NCBI GenBank assembly: GCA_963693285.1 | Contig: OY848927.1 | Coordinates: 746,501 to 810,500, forward strand | Direction of reading: 5' to 3' | Source: Xestospongia muta | Taxonomy: Eukaryota > Porifera > Demospongiae > Haplosclerida > Petrosiidae | DNA length: 64,000 bases | Part shown: one piece after another, positions 28,202-40,520 of the stretch | Position numbering within the stretch: position 1 is the stretch's first letter | How the letters are laid out: every line of letters begins with the position of its first letter | Position numbers and translations under genes: made by a program | The notes under the pieces: generated by a model | Databases searched by the model: none | What the model was told of the DNA's origin: nothing | The model's input: only the letters and a program-made list of their open reading frames with translations

Positions 28202-31200
28202 ATGATGTCTTCACTATTAGTAGCAGCTTTGTTATTACTAACTGTTCCTGTTAACTGTTCTCAGAACTTATCATTTCTACTTCTTACATCTTTTTCCTCT
28301 GAATTTAATACTTCAGGAGTTATATCAGCAGTAGATTTGGCTCTTAAAGATGTTCTTCAGGACTCTAACCTTCTTGATCATTACACTCTTCAATATACTA
28401 CTACTATAGATACTAAGGTACAGTTAAATTTATTCACCATTTTCATGATGTACCATTTCTATACTATGATATAGTGCAATTATGATCATACATTGGAAGT
28501 ATTGAGACAAGAACTTACTAATACAACAGTAGCCGTCATTGGTTGTGGGTGTTCTAATGCTACACAGGCAATAACTGATCTATCATCAAAACTACAATCT
28601 ATACCTGTTGTAAGTTGATGTGAGTTTAATCAATAATTTCTTGTTTTCTCAACATAGATCTCATATTCATCTTTGTCAACAATCCTCAGTAACTCTACTC
28701 TGTATCCATCATTGATACGTGTTGTTCCATCTTACTCTCAACTACCAAATGCACTTGCTCAATTTATCTCTCATTTTGGTTGGAAACAAGTTCTTCTAAT
28801 CACTCAACAAATAGCAGCAACTAAAGAAGTATATCTTCTCAATAATTGGATATTGCATGAAATAATATATCTATTAATTGATATTATATTTGTCAGGAGA
28901 TAAAGACTGCACTAACAAGTCATAGTATTACAGTTGAGGTGTATTCGGAATGGAGCCATTTGTTTAATGATAACGTATTTGTAAGTAAATATCAATATTT
29001 TGTTAAATAAAAATGTGTTCATTTTTAGTCTTCACACAAGAGAATATTTGTTTTGGATGTAACACAATCAACAGCTAAATCTATACTTTGTCAAGTAAAG
29101 AAAGGATTAAGACTATTAGGTTATGTAATTTTTTTCAGGCATATCTCAGACAGAAATACTACCCAGGTTATGCATGGATAATTATTAACAATTTCGCTGA
29201 GAGCAGGTGGTGGACTGACCAAATTCTTTATAATGATTGCACTACTGAGCAAGTTAAAACTGTTTTGAATTATTCTTTCCTTATTGGAATTCATCCAAAT
29301 GGCAATGTTAGCATAATTTCAATATTTTTAAAGATTGTTTATTTAGACAGTCCTAGCAGTATAGGAATTATATTGGTAACCCTAACTTTATAAACCTAGT
29401 TGTACAAAAATACACTCCCTCATAGTTAACTGTACGATATTTGCATATATTTTTTATGATAAAAATAAAATAATGTATTTGATTTAAGGGAACAATTTTA
29501 TATAATGTAGTGTGTACATTGAATTGACATACCAATCTTTAATTGTTTTGGAGCTATACTAGTCATTTAATTAGTTACAAAAGGTAATTCCCCCATCAAT
29601 TAGTATCACCACTATTTAAAATTTCTTGCTAACTACTTTTATGGTTGTTTTTACAAGGTACTGAAATCCATGAACTCATATGGTAATATCTATCTATATA
29701 CTCTGTATTTATTTTACATAGGATACCTTTCAATCTTTATCTCTTTATGGTGGTTATGCTTATGATGCAGTTTGGACATTAGCTTTAGCTCTAAATAAGA
29801 CAGTTAACACTGATAGTACTTTAAGTGTAGACTCATTTCACGAAATATCTTTTAATGGAGTGACTGTGAGTGTAATTGAATACAATAATAACTAAATGAT
29901 ATTATAAGACAGGGACAAATATCATTTAAAGAAGGAGAACGACAAGATGTACTTCTTCATTTTACACAGCTAACTGTCAAGCAAGGTATAGAAATTTTTG
30001 ACTTAACTTGTAAATAATTTTCTTTACCAGATTACACCTTACAGGATGACTATGTTGCCAACTTTAATTATACCTCACTTCAACTGACATTTATAAATTC
30101 ATCAATGAACTTGTGGCCCTGTAAATTACTTAATGAATTTTTCATATCAATTGTAATCTCTATTATGTAGTAGGAATACCATCAGATGGAATACCAACAA
30201 AAGAAATAATTACTGTCCACATTGGTGTCTTTGTATTTTCTGTTATATTGACTGTTATTGGTCTGACATGGGCTTTCATATGTCTTGTCTTTGTCATAGT
30301 CTACAGGAATGCAAAGTATATATATTAGTGTACCAAGTATTCATATGAAATAATGTTTTTTTAGGGTTGTTCGTCTGACTAGTCCTAATTTAAACTACTT
30401 TTTAATATTGGGATGTGCACTTTCTTATATTCGATGTTGTTCAGTACAGCAACAAGTACAAATAGGAGTGTTGTGGAATCAATTTGTATAGTAAGTTGTT
30501 ATATTTTTAAAATTATACTTTTTTATAAATTAGTTTCGGACATTTTTTGAGTCTGTTGTGGGTTATGATCTTTGTATAGAAGTGGCAACAGTTAAAATAT
30601 GGAGAATTTATTACATTTTTGTTAATCCACGTCCTCATAAAAAGGTCAGGGTGTATTTTATCTTATATTATATAACCTCTTTAATAATTTATATAGATAC
30701 CAAGTGATGGTCGTTTGTTAATTGTAGTAGCAATATTTTTTGCTGTAGACTTAGTATTTGCAATTATTTTCCTGGGATTGGATGAAGCTTTCTATTCCTT
30801 AGATTTGGTAGAATCTAAAATTGAGCATGAAAGAATTGTGAATGAAGTGAGTTTGTTTAATTACAAATGGACTCTATAGATGTTAATATACATCTGGTTC
30901 ATTCTAGACAACAAGAGAAGAGACAGTCTTTTGTTTTTGGAAATGTCGAGATAGCCCATTTTATTATGTATATGTAGCATGGGCTTCTCTAGAAAAGTTT
31001 ATTCTTCTTTTTGTTTCACTTTACTTTACCTTTTGTATTCGCAAAATTGAAATCAAAGTTCTCAATGAATACAAATCTACTGCTATTATTGTGTGTTCAA
31101 CTATAGTGTTAGTGATAGCTGCAGATATAACGTTGCCTATTCTTGAAAGTCGACATCTCACAGGTTATAAAGTGGCCCGTGATATTTTTATCTTCGTCTT

Positions 31201-31459
31201 AATCAGTTTGTACCTTTTGTTTACATTTGTTCCAAAGGTACCAAGTAGCATTATTAATATTCTACTTGTTAATTTATTGTTGTAACAGATGGTTGCTTTA
31301 TGGAAAGACCCTAATGGAGAGAATGTCTTTGTTGATCAGCAAAACAAGATAAATCAAGAAAGATCTAAAGCTATGTTAAATGAGGATGCTCAAAAAAATC
31401 CTACCATTACTGAAAATGTAGGCTTGGGCCTGGCGACAGAATATAAAGAGATGGTTTAG
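28202..31459 (+). pseudogene. GABA-B-like class C GPCR, unit C, hybrid of D-type 5' and B-type 3' halves, frameshifted
   Basis: Exons: 28202-28417, 28475-28609, 28658-28828, 28897-28980, 29029-29094, 29139-29306, 29722-29865, 29913-29985, 30031-30120, 30171-30315, 30365-30490, 30534-30644, 30697-30846, 30908-31237 and 31289-31459. The 5' half carries unit D's diagnostic bases (ATGATGTCTTCAC start, CTAATCACTC in exon 3, AGCTAAATC in exon 5). The 3' half carries unit B's (intron 6 variants, the exon-11 deletion, the terminal GGCCTGGCGACAGAATATAA). It therefore has the same one-base loss in exon 11 (about 30427-30432) and the same early stop. A private change in exon 14 makes ACAACAAGAG where B and D have ACAACAGGAG. 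Confidence 0.72.
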
Positions 31460-31882
31460 AGAACTATCATTTTTAGATAACATCAAGATGTGCCAATGTT
31501 TTCATGTTGTTAGTACTTGTTATGTAGAAATGTTACATAATAAATTAATGTATATTTATTTGTAGAAATCAAATGATGATCATGTAAAATTGTTTAATTA
31601 TTCAAGCACTAGCATTCTAACAGCAGATTTGTATTAAGTGTCTAAATATTGTGAATTGTATACAGTAAAGTCTTTTCCTCATTATTTGAACAATTTATAG
31701 TTCTGTACCTCAGTTGTTTAGCCATTAAATGTTAACAAATGTACCTTTCAATAACAATAGCCATCTTACTACAAGTAGGTTCAATTATGATTAAAAAAGG
31801 CTGATTATGATCATTGACAAGCCCACATCCTGGTGATAGCACATTTGCTGACATTTTGGAGGCTTCTTTTTATCTCTGAATC
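31460..31882. promoter_or_regulatory. Spacer between GPCR units C and D
   Basis: 423 bp, practically identical to 27779-28201, which marks the recent duplication. It holds the 3' region of C and the proximal promoter of D; no other gene is seen. Confidence 0.6.
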
Positions 31883-34800
31883 ATGATGTCTTCACTATTA
31901 GTAGCAGCTTTGTTATTACTAACTGTTCCTGTTAACTGTTCTCAGAACTTATCATTTCTACTTCTTACATCTTTTTCCTCTGAATTTAATACTTCAGGAG
32001 TTATATCAGCAGTAGATTTGGCTCTTAAAGATGTTCTTCAGGACTCTAACCTTCTTGATCATTACACTCTTCAATATACTACTACTATAGATACTAAGGT
32101 ACAGTTAAATTTATTCACCATTTTCATGATGTACCATTTCTATACTATGATATAGTGCAATTATGATCATACATTGGAAGTATTGAGACAAGAACTTACT
32201 AATACAACAGTAGCCGTCATTGGTTGTGGTTGTTCTAATGCTACACAGGCAATAACTGATCTATCATCAAAACTACAATCTATACCTGTTGTAAGTTGAT
32301 GTGAGTTTAATCAATAATTTCTTGTTTTCTCAACATAGATCTCATATTCATCTTTGTCAACAATCCTCAGTAACTCTACTCTGTATCCATCATTGATACG
32401 TGTTGTTCCATCTTACTCTCAACTACCAAATGCACTTGCTCAATTTATCTCTCATTTTGGTTGGAAACAAGTTCTTCTAATCACTCAACAAATAGCAGCA
32501 ACTAAAGAAGTATATCTTCTCAATAATTGGATATTGCATGAAATAATATATCTATTAATTGATATTATATTTGTCAGGAGATAAAGACTGCACTAACAAG
32601 CCATAGTATTACAGTTGAGGTGTATTCGGAATGGAGCCATTTATTTAATGATAACGTATTTGTAAGTAAATATCAATATTTTGTTAAATAAAAATGTGTT
32701 CATTTTTAGTCTTCACACAAGAGAATATTTGTTTTGGATGTAACACAATCAACAGCTAAATCTATACTTTGTCAAGTAAAGAAAGGATTAAGACTATTAG
32801 GTTATGTAGTTGTTTTTCAGGCATATCTCAGACAGAAATACTACCCAGGTTATGCATGGATAATTATTAACAATTTCGCTGAGAGCAGGTGGTGGACTGA
32901 CCAAATTCTTTATAATGATTGCACTACTGAGCAAGTTAAAACTGTTTTGAATTATTCTTTCCTTATTGGAATTCATCCAAATGGCAATGTTAGCATAATT
33001 TCAATATTTTTAAAGATTGTTTATTTAGACAGTCCTAGCAGTATAGGAATTATATTGGTAACCCTAACTTCATAAACCTAGTTGTACAAGAATACACTCC
33101 CTCACAGATAACTGTATGATATTTGCATATATTTTTTATGATAAAAATAAAATAATGTACTTGATTTAAGGGAACCATTTTATATAATGTAGTGTGTACA
33201 TTGAATTGACATACCAATCTTTAATTGTTTTGAGAGCTATAGTAGTCATTTAATTAGTTACAAAAGGTAACTTCCTCATCAATTAGTATCACCACTATTT
33301 AAAATTTTTTTGCTAACTACTTTTATGGTTGTTTTACAAGGTACTGAAATCCATGAACTCATATGGTGATATCTATCTATATACTTTGTATTTATTTTAT
33401 ATAGGATACCTTTCAATCTTTATCTCTTTATGGTGGTTATGCTTATGATGCAGCTTGGACATTAGCTTTAGCTCTAAATGAGACAGTTAACACTGATAGT
33501 ACTTTAAGTGTAGACTCATTTCACGAGATATCTTTTAATGGAGTGACTGTGAGTATAATTGAATACAATAATAACTAAATGATATTATAAGACAGGGACA
33601 AGTATCATTTAATGAAGGAGAACGACAAGATGTACTTCTTTATTTTACACAGCTAACTGTCAAGCAAGGTATAGAAATTTTTGACTTGACTTTTAATTAT
33701 TTTCTTTACCAGATTACACCTTACAGGATGACTATGTTGCCAACTTTAATTATACCTCACTTCAACTAACATTTATAAATTCATCAATGAACTTGTGGCC
33801 CTGTAAATTACTTAATGAATTTGTCATATTAATTGTAATCTCTATTATGTAGTAGGAATACCATCAGATGGAATACCAACAAAAGAAATAATTACTGTCC
33901 ACATTAGTGTCTTTGTATTTTCTGTTATATTGACTGTTATTGGTCTGACATGGGCTTTTATATGTCTTGTCTTTGTCATAGTCTACAGGAATGCAAAGTA
34001 TATATATTAGTGTACCAAGTATTCATATGAAATAATGTTTTTTTAGGGTTGTTCGTCTGACTAGTCCTAATTTAAACTACTTTTTAATATTGGGATGTGC
34101 ACTTTCTTATATTTCAATGTTGTTCAGTACAGCAACAAGTACAAATAGGAGTGTTGTGGAATCAATTTGTATAGTAAGTTGTTATTTTTTAAAATTATAC
34201 TTTTTTATAAATTAGTTTCGGACATTTTTTGAGTCTGTTGTGGGTTATGATCTTTGTATAGAAGTGGCAACAGTTAAAATATGGAGAATTTATTACATTT
34301 TTGTTAATCCACGTCCTCATAAAAAGGTCAGGGTGTATTTTATCTTATATTATATAACCTCTTTAATAATTTATATAGATACCAAGTGATGGTCGTTTGT
34401 TAATTGTAGTAGCAATATTTTTTGCTGTAGACTTAGTATTTGCAATTATTTTCCTGGGATTGGATGAAGCTTTCTATTCCTTAGATTTGGTAGAATCTAA
34501 AATTGAGCATGAAAGAATTGTGAATGAAGTGAGTTTGTTTAATTACAAATGGACTCTATAGATGTTAATATACATCTGGTTTCATTTTTAGACAACAGGA
34601 GAAGAGACAGTCTTTTGTTTTTGGAAATGTCGAGATAGCCCATTTTATCATGTATATGTAGCATGGGCTTCTCTAGAAAAGTTTATTCTTCTTTTTGCTT
34701 CACTTTACTTTACCTTTCGTATTCGCAAAATTGAAATCAAAGTTCTCAATGAATACAAATCTACTGCTATTATTGTGTGTTCAACTATAGTGTTAGTGAT

Positions 34801-35128
34801 AGCTGCAGATATAACGTTGCCTATTCTTGAAAGTCGACATCTCACAGGTTATAAAGTGACTCGTGATATTTTTATCTTCGTCTTAATCAGTTTGTACCTT
34901 TTGTTTACATTTGTTCCAAAGGTACCAAGTAGCATTATTAATATTCTACTTGTTAATTTATTGTTGTAACAGATGGTTGCTTTATGGAAAGACCCTAATG
35001 GAGAGAATGTCTTTGTTGATCAGCAAAACAAGTTAAATCAAGAAAGATCTAAAGCTATGTTAAATGGAGATGCTCAAAAAAGTCCTACCATTACTGAAAG
35101 TGTAGGCTTGGGCCTGTCAACAGAATAG
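31883..35128 (+). CDS. GABA-B-like class C GPCR, unit D, intact
   Basis: Fifteen in-phase exons: 31883-32098, 32156-32290, 32339-32509, 32578-32661, 32710-32775, 32821-32988, 33405-33548, 33596-33668, 33713-33802, 33853-33997, 34047-34173, 34216-34326, 34379-34528, 34592-34921 and 34973-35128 (721 residues). Signal peptide, flytrap domain, seven transmembrane helices and a tail ending GLGLSTE. Exon 11 has the full 127 bp (TCAMLFS-like TM2 reads SYISMLFSTATST), so D is the only intact member of the B-C-D trio. Its 5' half is nearly identical to C, and its 3' half differs from B and C at scattered positions. Intron 6 is long (416 bp), as in B and C. Confidence 0.93.
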
Positions 35129-35299
35129 AAAGAGATGGTTTAGATAACATCTGTGTCAATGTTTACATGTTGTTAGTACGTGTTATGTAGAAATGTTACA
35201 TAATAAAAATTTTGTATATTTTATTTGTAGAATGACCATGTAAAATTGTTTAGTTGTTCAAACACTAGAATTCTAACAGCATGTGTATCAATCTTTTTC

Positions 35300-38200
35300 A
35301 ATCTTGATGGATTAGGACAAATACAACATGTACTCTCTTAAAACTGACAGGGTACTACACAATGTCATACACTCTTCACACTGGTATGAGATTTGCACAA
35401 TACACTCCTTATCCCTTCCCTCTATGGTAGACTTCATGTCAAGACTTTTAGATGGTAAATTGTTATCACTGGACAAATCATCAAGGTAGACTCCAGGTAG
35501 ACTCACACAATGGTAAACCCATACTGTAGACTTGCACTAGACAACTTTAGGTAGACTTGCACTGGACAAATCATCAAGGTAGACTGGCGAACTTCCAGGT
35601 AGTCTTACACAACAGTAAATTCATGTCTTACACAACAGTAAATCCATACTTTAGACTTGCACTAGACAATTTTGTGATAACTTTAGGTAGACTTGCACTG
35701 GACAAATCATCAAGGTAGACAGACTGGCAGACTCGTACACTTTAAACTTGCACAATGGTGTTAATGGTAGACTTGCACAGTGCTACGTGTAGACTTGCAC
35801 AATGGTGGACTTAGTAAGCCCATTCAATGGTGTCAAATCATCAAGGTAGACTGATTTGCACTGGACAAATCATCAAAGTAGACTTGCACAATGGTAAATG
35901 CACACTGTAGACTTGCACTAGACAATTTTATGATCATTTTAGGTAGACTTGCATTGGACAAATCATCATCAAGGTAGACTGGCAGACTTCCAGGTATGGT
36001 AAATCCATACTGTAGACTTGCACTGGACAAATCAAGGTAGACATACTGGCAGACTAGCACAATGGTAAATCCACACAATCATCAAACTTGCACAATGGTA
36101 AATCCACGCAATCATGCTAGACTCCCAAATCTGTAGACTTGCACTGGACAATCAAGGTAGACTAGCAGACTCGTACACTTAAGACTTGCACAAGTATCCA
36201 TGCAATGGTGTCAATGGTAGACTCACACAATGCTACAGGTAGACTTAATCATCATCATTGTAAACTGAGACAATAGGTAAATCCACACAATCGATGGTAG
36301 ACTCACACAATGCTACAGGTAGACTTAATCATCATCATTGTAAACTGAGACAATAGGTAAATCCACACAATGGTATCGATGGTAGACTCACACAATGCTA
36401 CAGGTAGACTTAATCATCATCATTGTAAACTGAGACAATAGGTAAATCCACACAATGGTATCGATGGTAGACTCACACAATGCTACAGGTAGACTTAATC
36501 ATCATCATTGTAAACTGAGACAATAGGTAAATCCACACAATGGTATCAATGGTAGACTCACACAATGCTACAGGTAGACTTAATCATCATCATTGTAAAC
36601 TGAGACAATAGGTAAATCCACACAATGGTATCGATGGTAGACTCACACAATGCTACAGACTCACACACACTTGGTACTTTGTAGACTTGCACTAGACTTG
36701 CACGCTAGACTTGCACACTGCATGGGGTAAATCCATGCAGTGTCAATATTTATAATACCTACCTAAACATTACATTTTATCAACCTAAACATTACATTTT
36801 ATCAACCTAAACATTACATTTTATCAACCTACTAGCTAGCTCAGCAGAGCATCACAGTAGCTTGGCTCACCATCCCCATTGTCAACAGACCATCATAGTA
36901 GCTTGGCTCACCATCCCCATTGTCAACAGACCATCATAGTAGCTTGGTTCACCATCCCCATTGTCAACAGAGCATCATAGTAGCTTGGTTCACCATCCCC
37001 ATTGTCAGCAGAGCATTGTGTGGCACCATCCCCATCAACCATCCCCATCAGACCCATCTCATTGTCATCAGCTCACCATCTTCATTGCATTGTCAACAGC
37101 AGGGCATCATAGTAGCTTGGCTCACCATCCCCATTGTCAACAGAGCATCATAGTAGCTTGGTTCACCATCCCCATTGTCAGCAGAGCATTGTGTGGCACC
37201 ATCCCCATCAGACCCATCTCATTGTCAACAGAGATTCAGCATCTTCTCAGCAGAGCATGTCATCCCCATTGTCAACAATCTTCATTGTCAGCAGAGCATG
37301 TCAGACCCATCTCTTTCTCAGCAGAGCATGTCACATTGTCAACAGACAATCTTCATTGTCAACAGAGATTCAGTATCTTCATTGTCAGCAGAGCATGTCA
37401 TCCCCATCTCATATTGTCATCCCCATTGTCAACAGAGCATCAGTCAGGAGAGCATGTCAGACCCATCTCAGTGCCTGTGTGGCAATTCTTAGCAGAGCAT
37501 CAGAGTAGCTCAGCCCATCTCATTGTCATCAGAGCATGTCAGACATTGGATCAGGACATGTTATTGTGAACATTCATAGTACACCTGCACAATAATAGAC
37601 AGCATAATGATTGTAGAGTGATTTCTGACTACAGAATTCATGGTAGACTCACACAAAGTCATTGTGAACAGAATCTGATACAGAATTCATGGTAGACTCA
37701 CACAAAAAGGTAATCTAATCAATTTCTTTTAATCTTTAATCAATTTCTTTTAATCTTCATGGTAGACTCACACACACAAAAAGGAGCATAATGATTGTAG
37801 AGTTCAGACTTCATGGTAGACTCACACAAATCTAACCACTTTGAAAAAAATCAATTTCTTTTAATCTTCATGGTAGAGGAGGTTGACAACAGTAGACAGG
37901 ATTGTAGACTCTGTAGACTCTTGCCAAAGATTTTACGACAGTGATTTCTGACAAATGAGGTTAGGCATCTAACTACATTTGAGAAATCACATCTCATATA
38001 ATCTTTATGCATGGTAGATCACATAGACTCTTCTGATACTAACCAGCTTAAAACATCTACCCATACTAGCCTAAAAAATCCACCCATGCTAGCCTAAAAA
38101 ATCCACCCATGCTATCCTAAAAAATCCACCCATACGTATATAATATATACTAGCCTTTTCCAATACTAACCTACTTGCTAATCTACCCATATATACTAGC

Positions 38201-39460
38201 TATCACCCATAGTAGCATCAGTCCTTTCCTCCACAGCATTTTCTGACCCATACTAGCATCAGTCCTTTCCTCCACAAAGACATAATGATATGTCTTGACT
38301 TGCATGCAAATTTAAGAAATTGATTTCTGACAAAGGGTTAGATTAATTTTCATTGTAGGACTCACATAATGGCATGTCTCTCCATGGTAGACTTGCAAGT
38401 AATGGTAGATTTGTGGTGACAGTGCAACCTTTCAGCATATGATGAGTCATACACAGTAGACTCCAGCACATATATATATGTAAATTTGCATTGACAACCT
38501 TTCAGCATAGCATCAAGTTGATTCCAGCAATTTCTGATTTCCTGACAATTTTAAGGGATTTCTCTATGCAGACTCTAGTTCCTGACAATTTTAAGGGATT
38601 TCTCTATGCAGACTCTAGTTCCTGACAATTTTAAGGTATTTCTCTATGCAGACTCTAGCCTGATTTTCTGACAAATAGCATCAGGGTGCATCAGGTTGAC
38701 TAAAGGAATCTCATCTCTTTCTGATTTCCTGATAATTTTGAGGAATCTCTTGTACATGCAATAGCATGCAACCTCTGAAGCAGCATAGTATTATATTATT
38801 CTCATGTCTTTTCTCCCTCCGTCACCCACCTGTAGCAGCACTTCCATCACCTGAAGCAGCATAGCTGCAGCAGCACTTTCATCACCTGAAGTATTCTCAT
38901 GTCTTTTCTCCCTCCGTCACCCACCTGTAGCAGCACTTCCATCACCTGAAGCAGCATAGCTGCAGCAGCACTTCCATCACCTGAAGCAGCATAGCATTAT
39001 TTTCATCTCATCTCTCCCCCATCACCAGCTGCAGTATTACAGTCATCTCATCTCTCCCCATCACCGGCTCCAGCAGCATCTCATCAACTGCAGTAGCAGT
39101 GTAACCTTCCAGCTCATCAGTAGCAGGAGAGACAGCAGAGTAGCCACGAGATACTTGCAGATTAGCCATGAGCTTCATCGTGCAACCTTGCAGCATATAT
39201 TACAGTCATCTCATCAACTGCAGCAGCAGTGTAACCTTGCAGCTCATCAGTAGTAGGAGAGACAGCAGAGTAGCCACGAAATACTTGCAGAGTAGTCACA
39301 AGGTTCATTCTCCATTTTGCAACCTTGCATACTCTTTTATAATTACAGCAATAGTCCGCCAGAGCAGGTTCCAGAGAGACAGTCTTCCCAGAGAGAGAGA
39401 GAGAGAGAGGCAGCATTCCTTTCCAAGCAAAAAGAAGAAGACAGTGCAGACTTGAAAAAG
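35300..39460. repeat. Large mosaic of minisatellites interrupting the GPCR array
   Basis: About 4.1 kb built from several short units. A degenerate GTAGACTTGCAC-type unit runs over 35500-36250. An 85-bp unit is repeated about five times over 36216-36660 (period exactly 85 at 36296, 36381, 36466, 36551 and 36636). A 22-bp unit (AACCTAAACATTACATTTTATC) occurs at about 36760-36830. A 41-bp unit around CACCATCCCCATTGTCAACAG and CAGAGCATGTCAGACCC variants covers 36840-37560. Units of 21 bp (about 38050-38130), 42 bp (about 38530-38650) and CACCTGAAGCAGCATAGC blocks (38830-39300) follow, with a (GA)n run at about 39394-39410. No credible gene is seen; open frames here are low-complexity artefacts. 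Confidence 0.9.
36216..36660. repeat. 85-bp tandem repeat, five near-perfect copies
   Basis: The unit begins GGTAGACTCACACAATGCTA and continues through ATCATCATCATTGTAAACTG to ATCCACACAATGGTATCGAT. The first interval is 80 bp because TGGTA is missing there. Near-identity of the copies points to recent expansion. Confidence 0.93.
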
Positions 39461-40520
39461 ACTGAAGTGATTTGGGTCTTTTTGGTCTCAGCTTATATAC
39501 TTACAGAGCCTCGTGCTTATCGTGTGGCATGATAAAATAGACAATCTGAGAATAACAAACACACTTTGTTAGAATTCTTAGAATAACAAACATGGAAGAC
39601 AGGCAATCAAGTATCTTCTGCATAAATTTTAGCGCCTTTGTGAAAATCAACTTAATTATTATTAGGCGTGGTAACAATTTATTAAAGATGGCGATGTGAC
39701 TGTTAATGTAAGACCACACTATAGTAGTTAGTGCTGTAGCTATTATAACTGTCTGAAATAGTCAGATCGATCCTTACTTGGTTTCTATAGGTTTCTATAG
39801 TAGTGTGTTGTCACTGTTGTGACTTAGATACAAGCCCCTAACAGCTGCTAATGATTACCACTACTGAATAGTCAATTTTTAAACTGATATTATTATATTT
39901 TTGGCCTTTAAATAAGTACAGATTATAATTTTTAAATAAATATGTGCCAATTTGTAAATATGCATAGACATAATTATTTGTGGGAGTAAAAAAGTTATCA
40001 GCATTTAAAATTGTCCAAACACTTAAACATTACTATCATGATGAAATAACAATAAAATAAGTAACTAGTACTGCAATATTGAAATACATGACCTTTGAGG
40101 GTCATTTATAAACATTTCAAACCCTTTGTTTGTTGTCCATTTCATGCAGTCATGTCTCTCTCATATATATAGTGGCAGCTATGCTAACTGTCACGGTTAC
40201 TGAAGTTTGCATGTTTCATGTCATAATCAGGCCTGTTAAAACTATATATAATCAATGCTGTTTGATGGTAGTCACTAAATAACCTAGTCTCCTAAATTTC
40301 GTGATTACATTAAAAACTTATATTGGTTTCTGATAGTTTATATTCTTTATGTTCCTATTAGTAGCAATAGTTCTATACTGGTTATCAAACTAACAAGTTC
40401 ACACTATGTGACTTATAAAAATGTAATATAATGTCCACGTCATTCTTACATGATATAATTATCAGTGGGAGTTGTTTTGTTTAACTTGTCTGATATTTCA
40501 ATGTAAAACAGTCATCAGTA
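39461..40520. other. Intergenic region upstream of GPCR unit E
   Basis: About 1 kb of AT-rich, single-copy-looking sequence without followable exons. The last 80 bp (ATCAGTGGGAGTTG..., ATTATCAGTGG) resemble the region before unit F (AATCAGTGGGAGTTGATTTG), so they are probably E's promoter and leader. Confidence 0.5.

Noticed and set aside
36920..37569. Overlapping His/Gln/Cys-rich open frames up to 202 residues
   Set aside because: Low-complexity translation of minisatellite units in all three frames; no introns, no domain, no homologue recognised.
35300..39460. CRISPR-like array
   Set aside because: Repeats are tandem or nested and degenerate, without uniform repeats separated by unique spacers, and the context is eukaryotic nuclear DNA.
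39168..39532. Frames with repeated Arg-Glu in the GA-rich stretch
   Set aside because: Simple-repeat translation at the edge of the minisatellite block.
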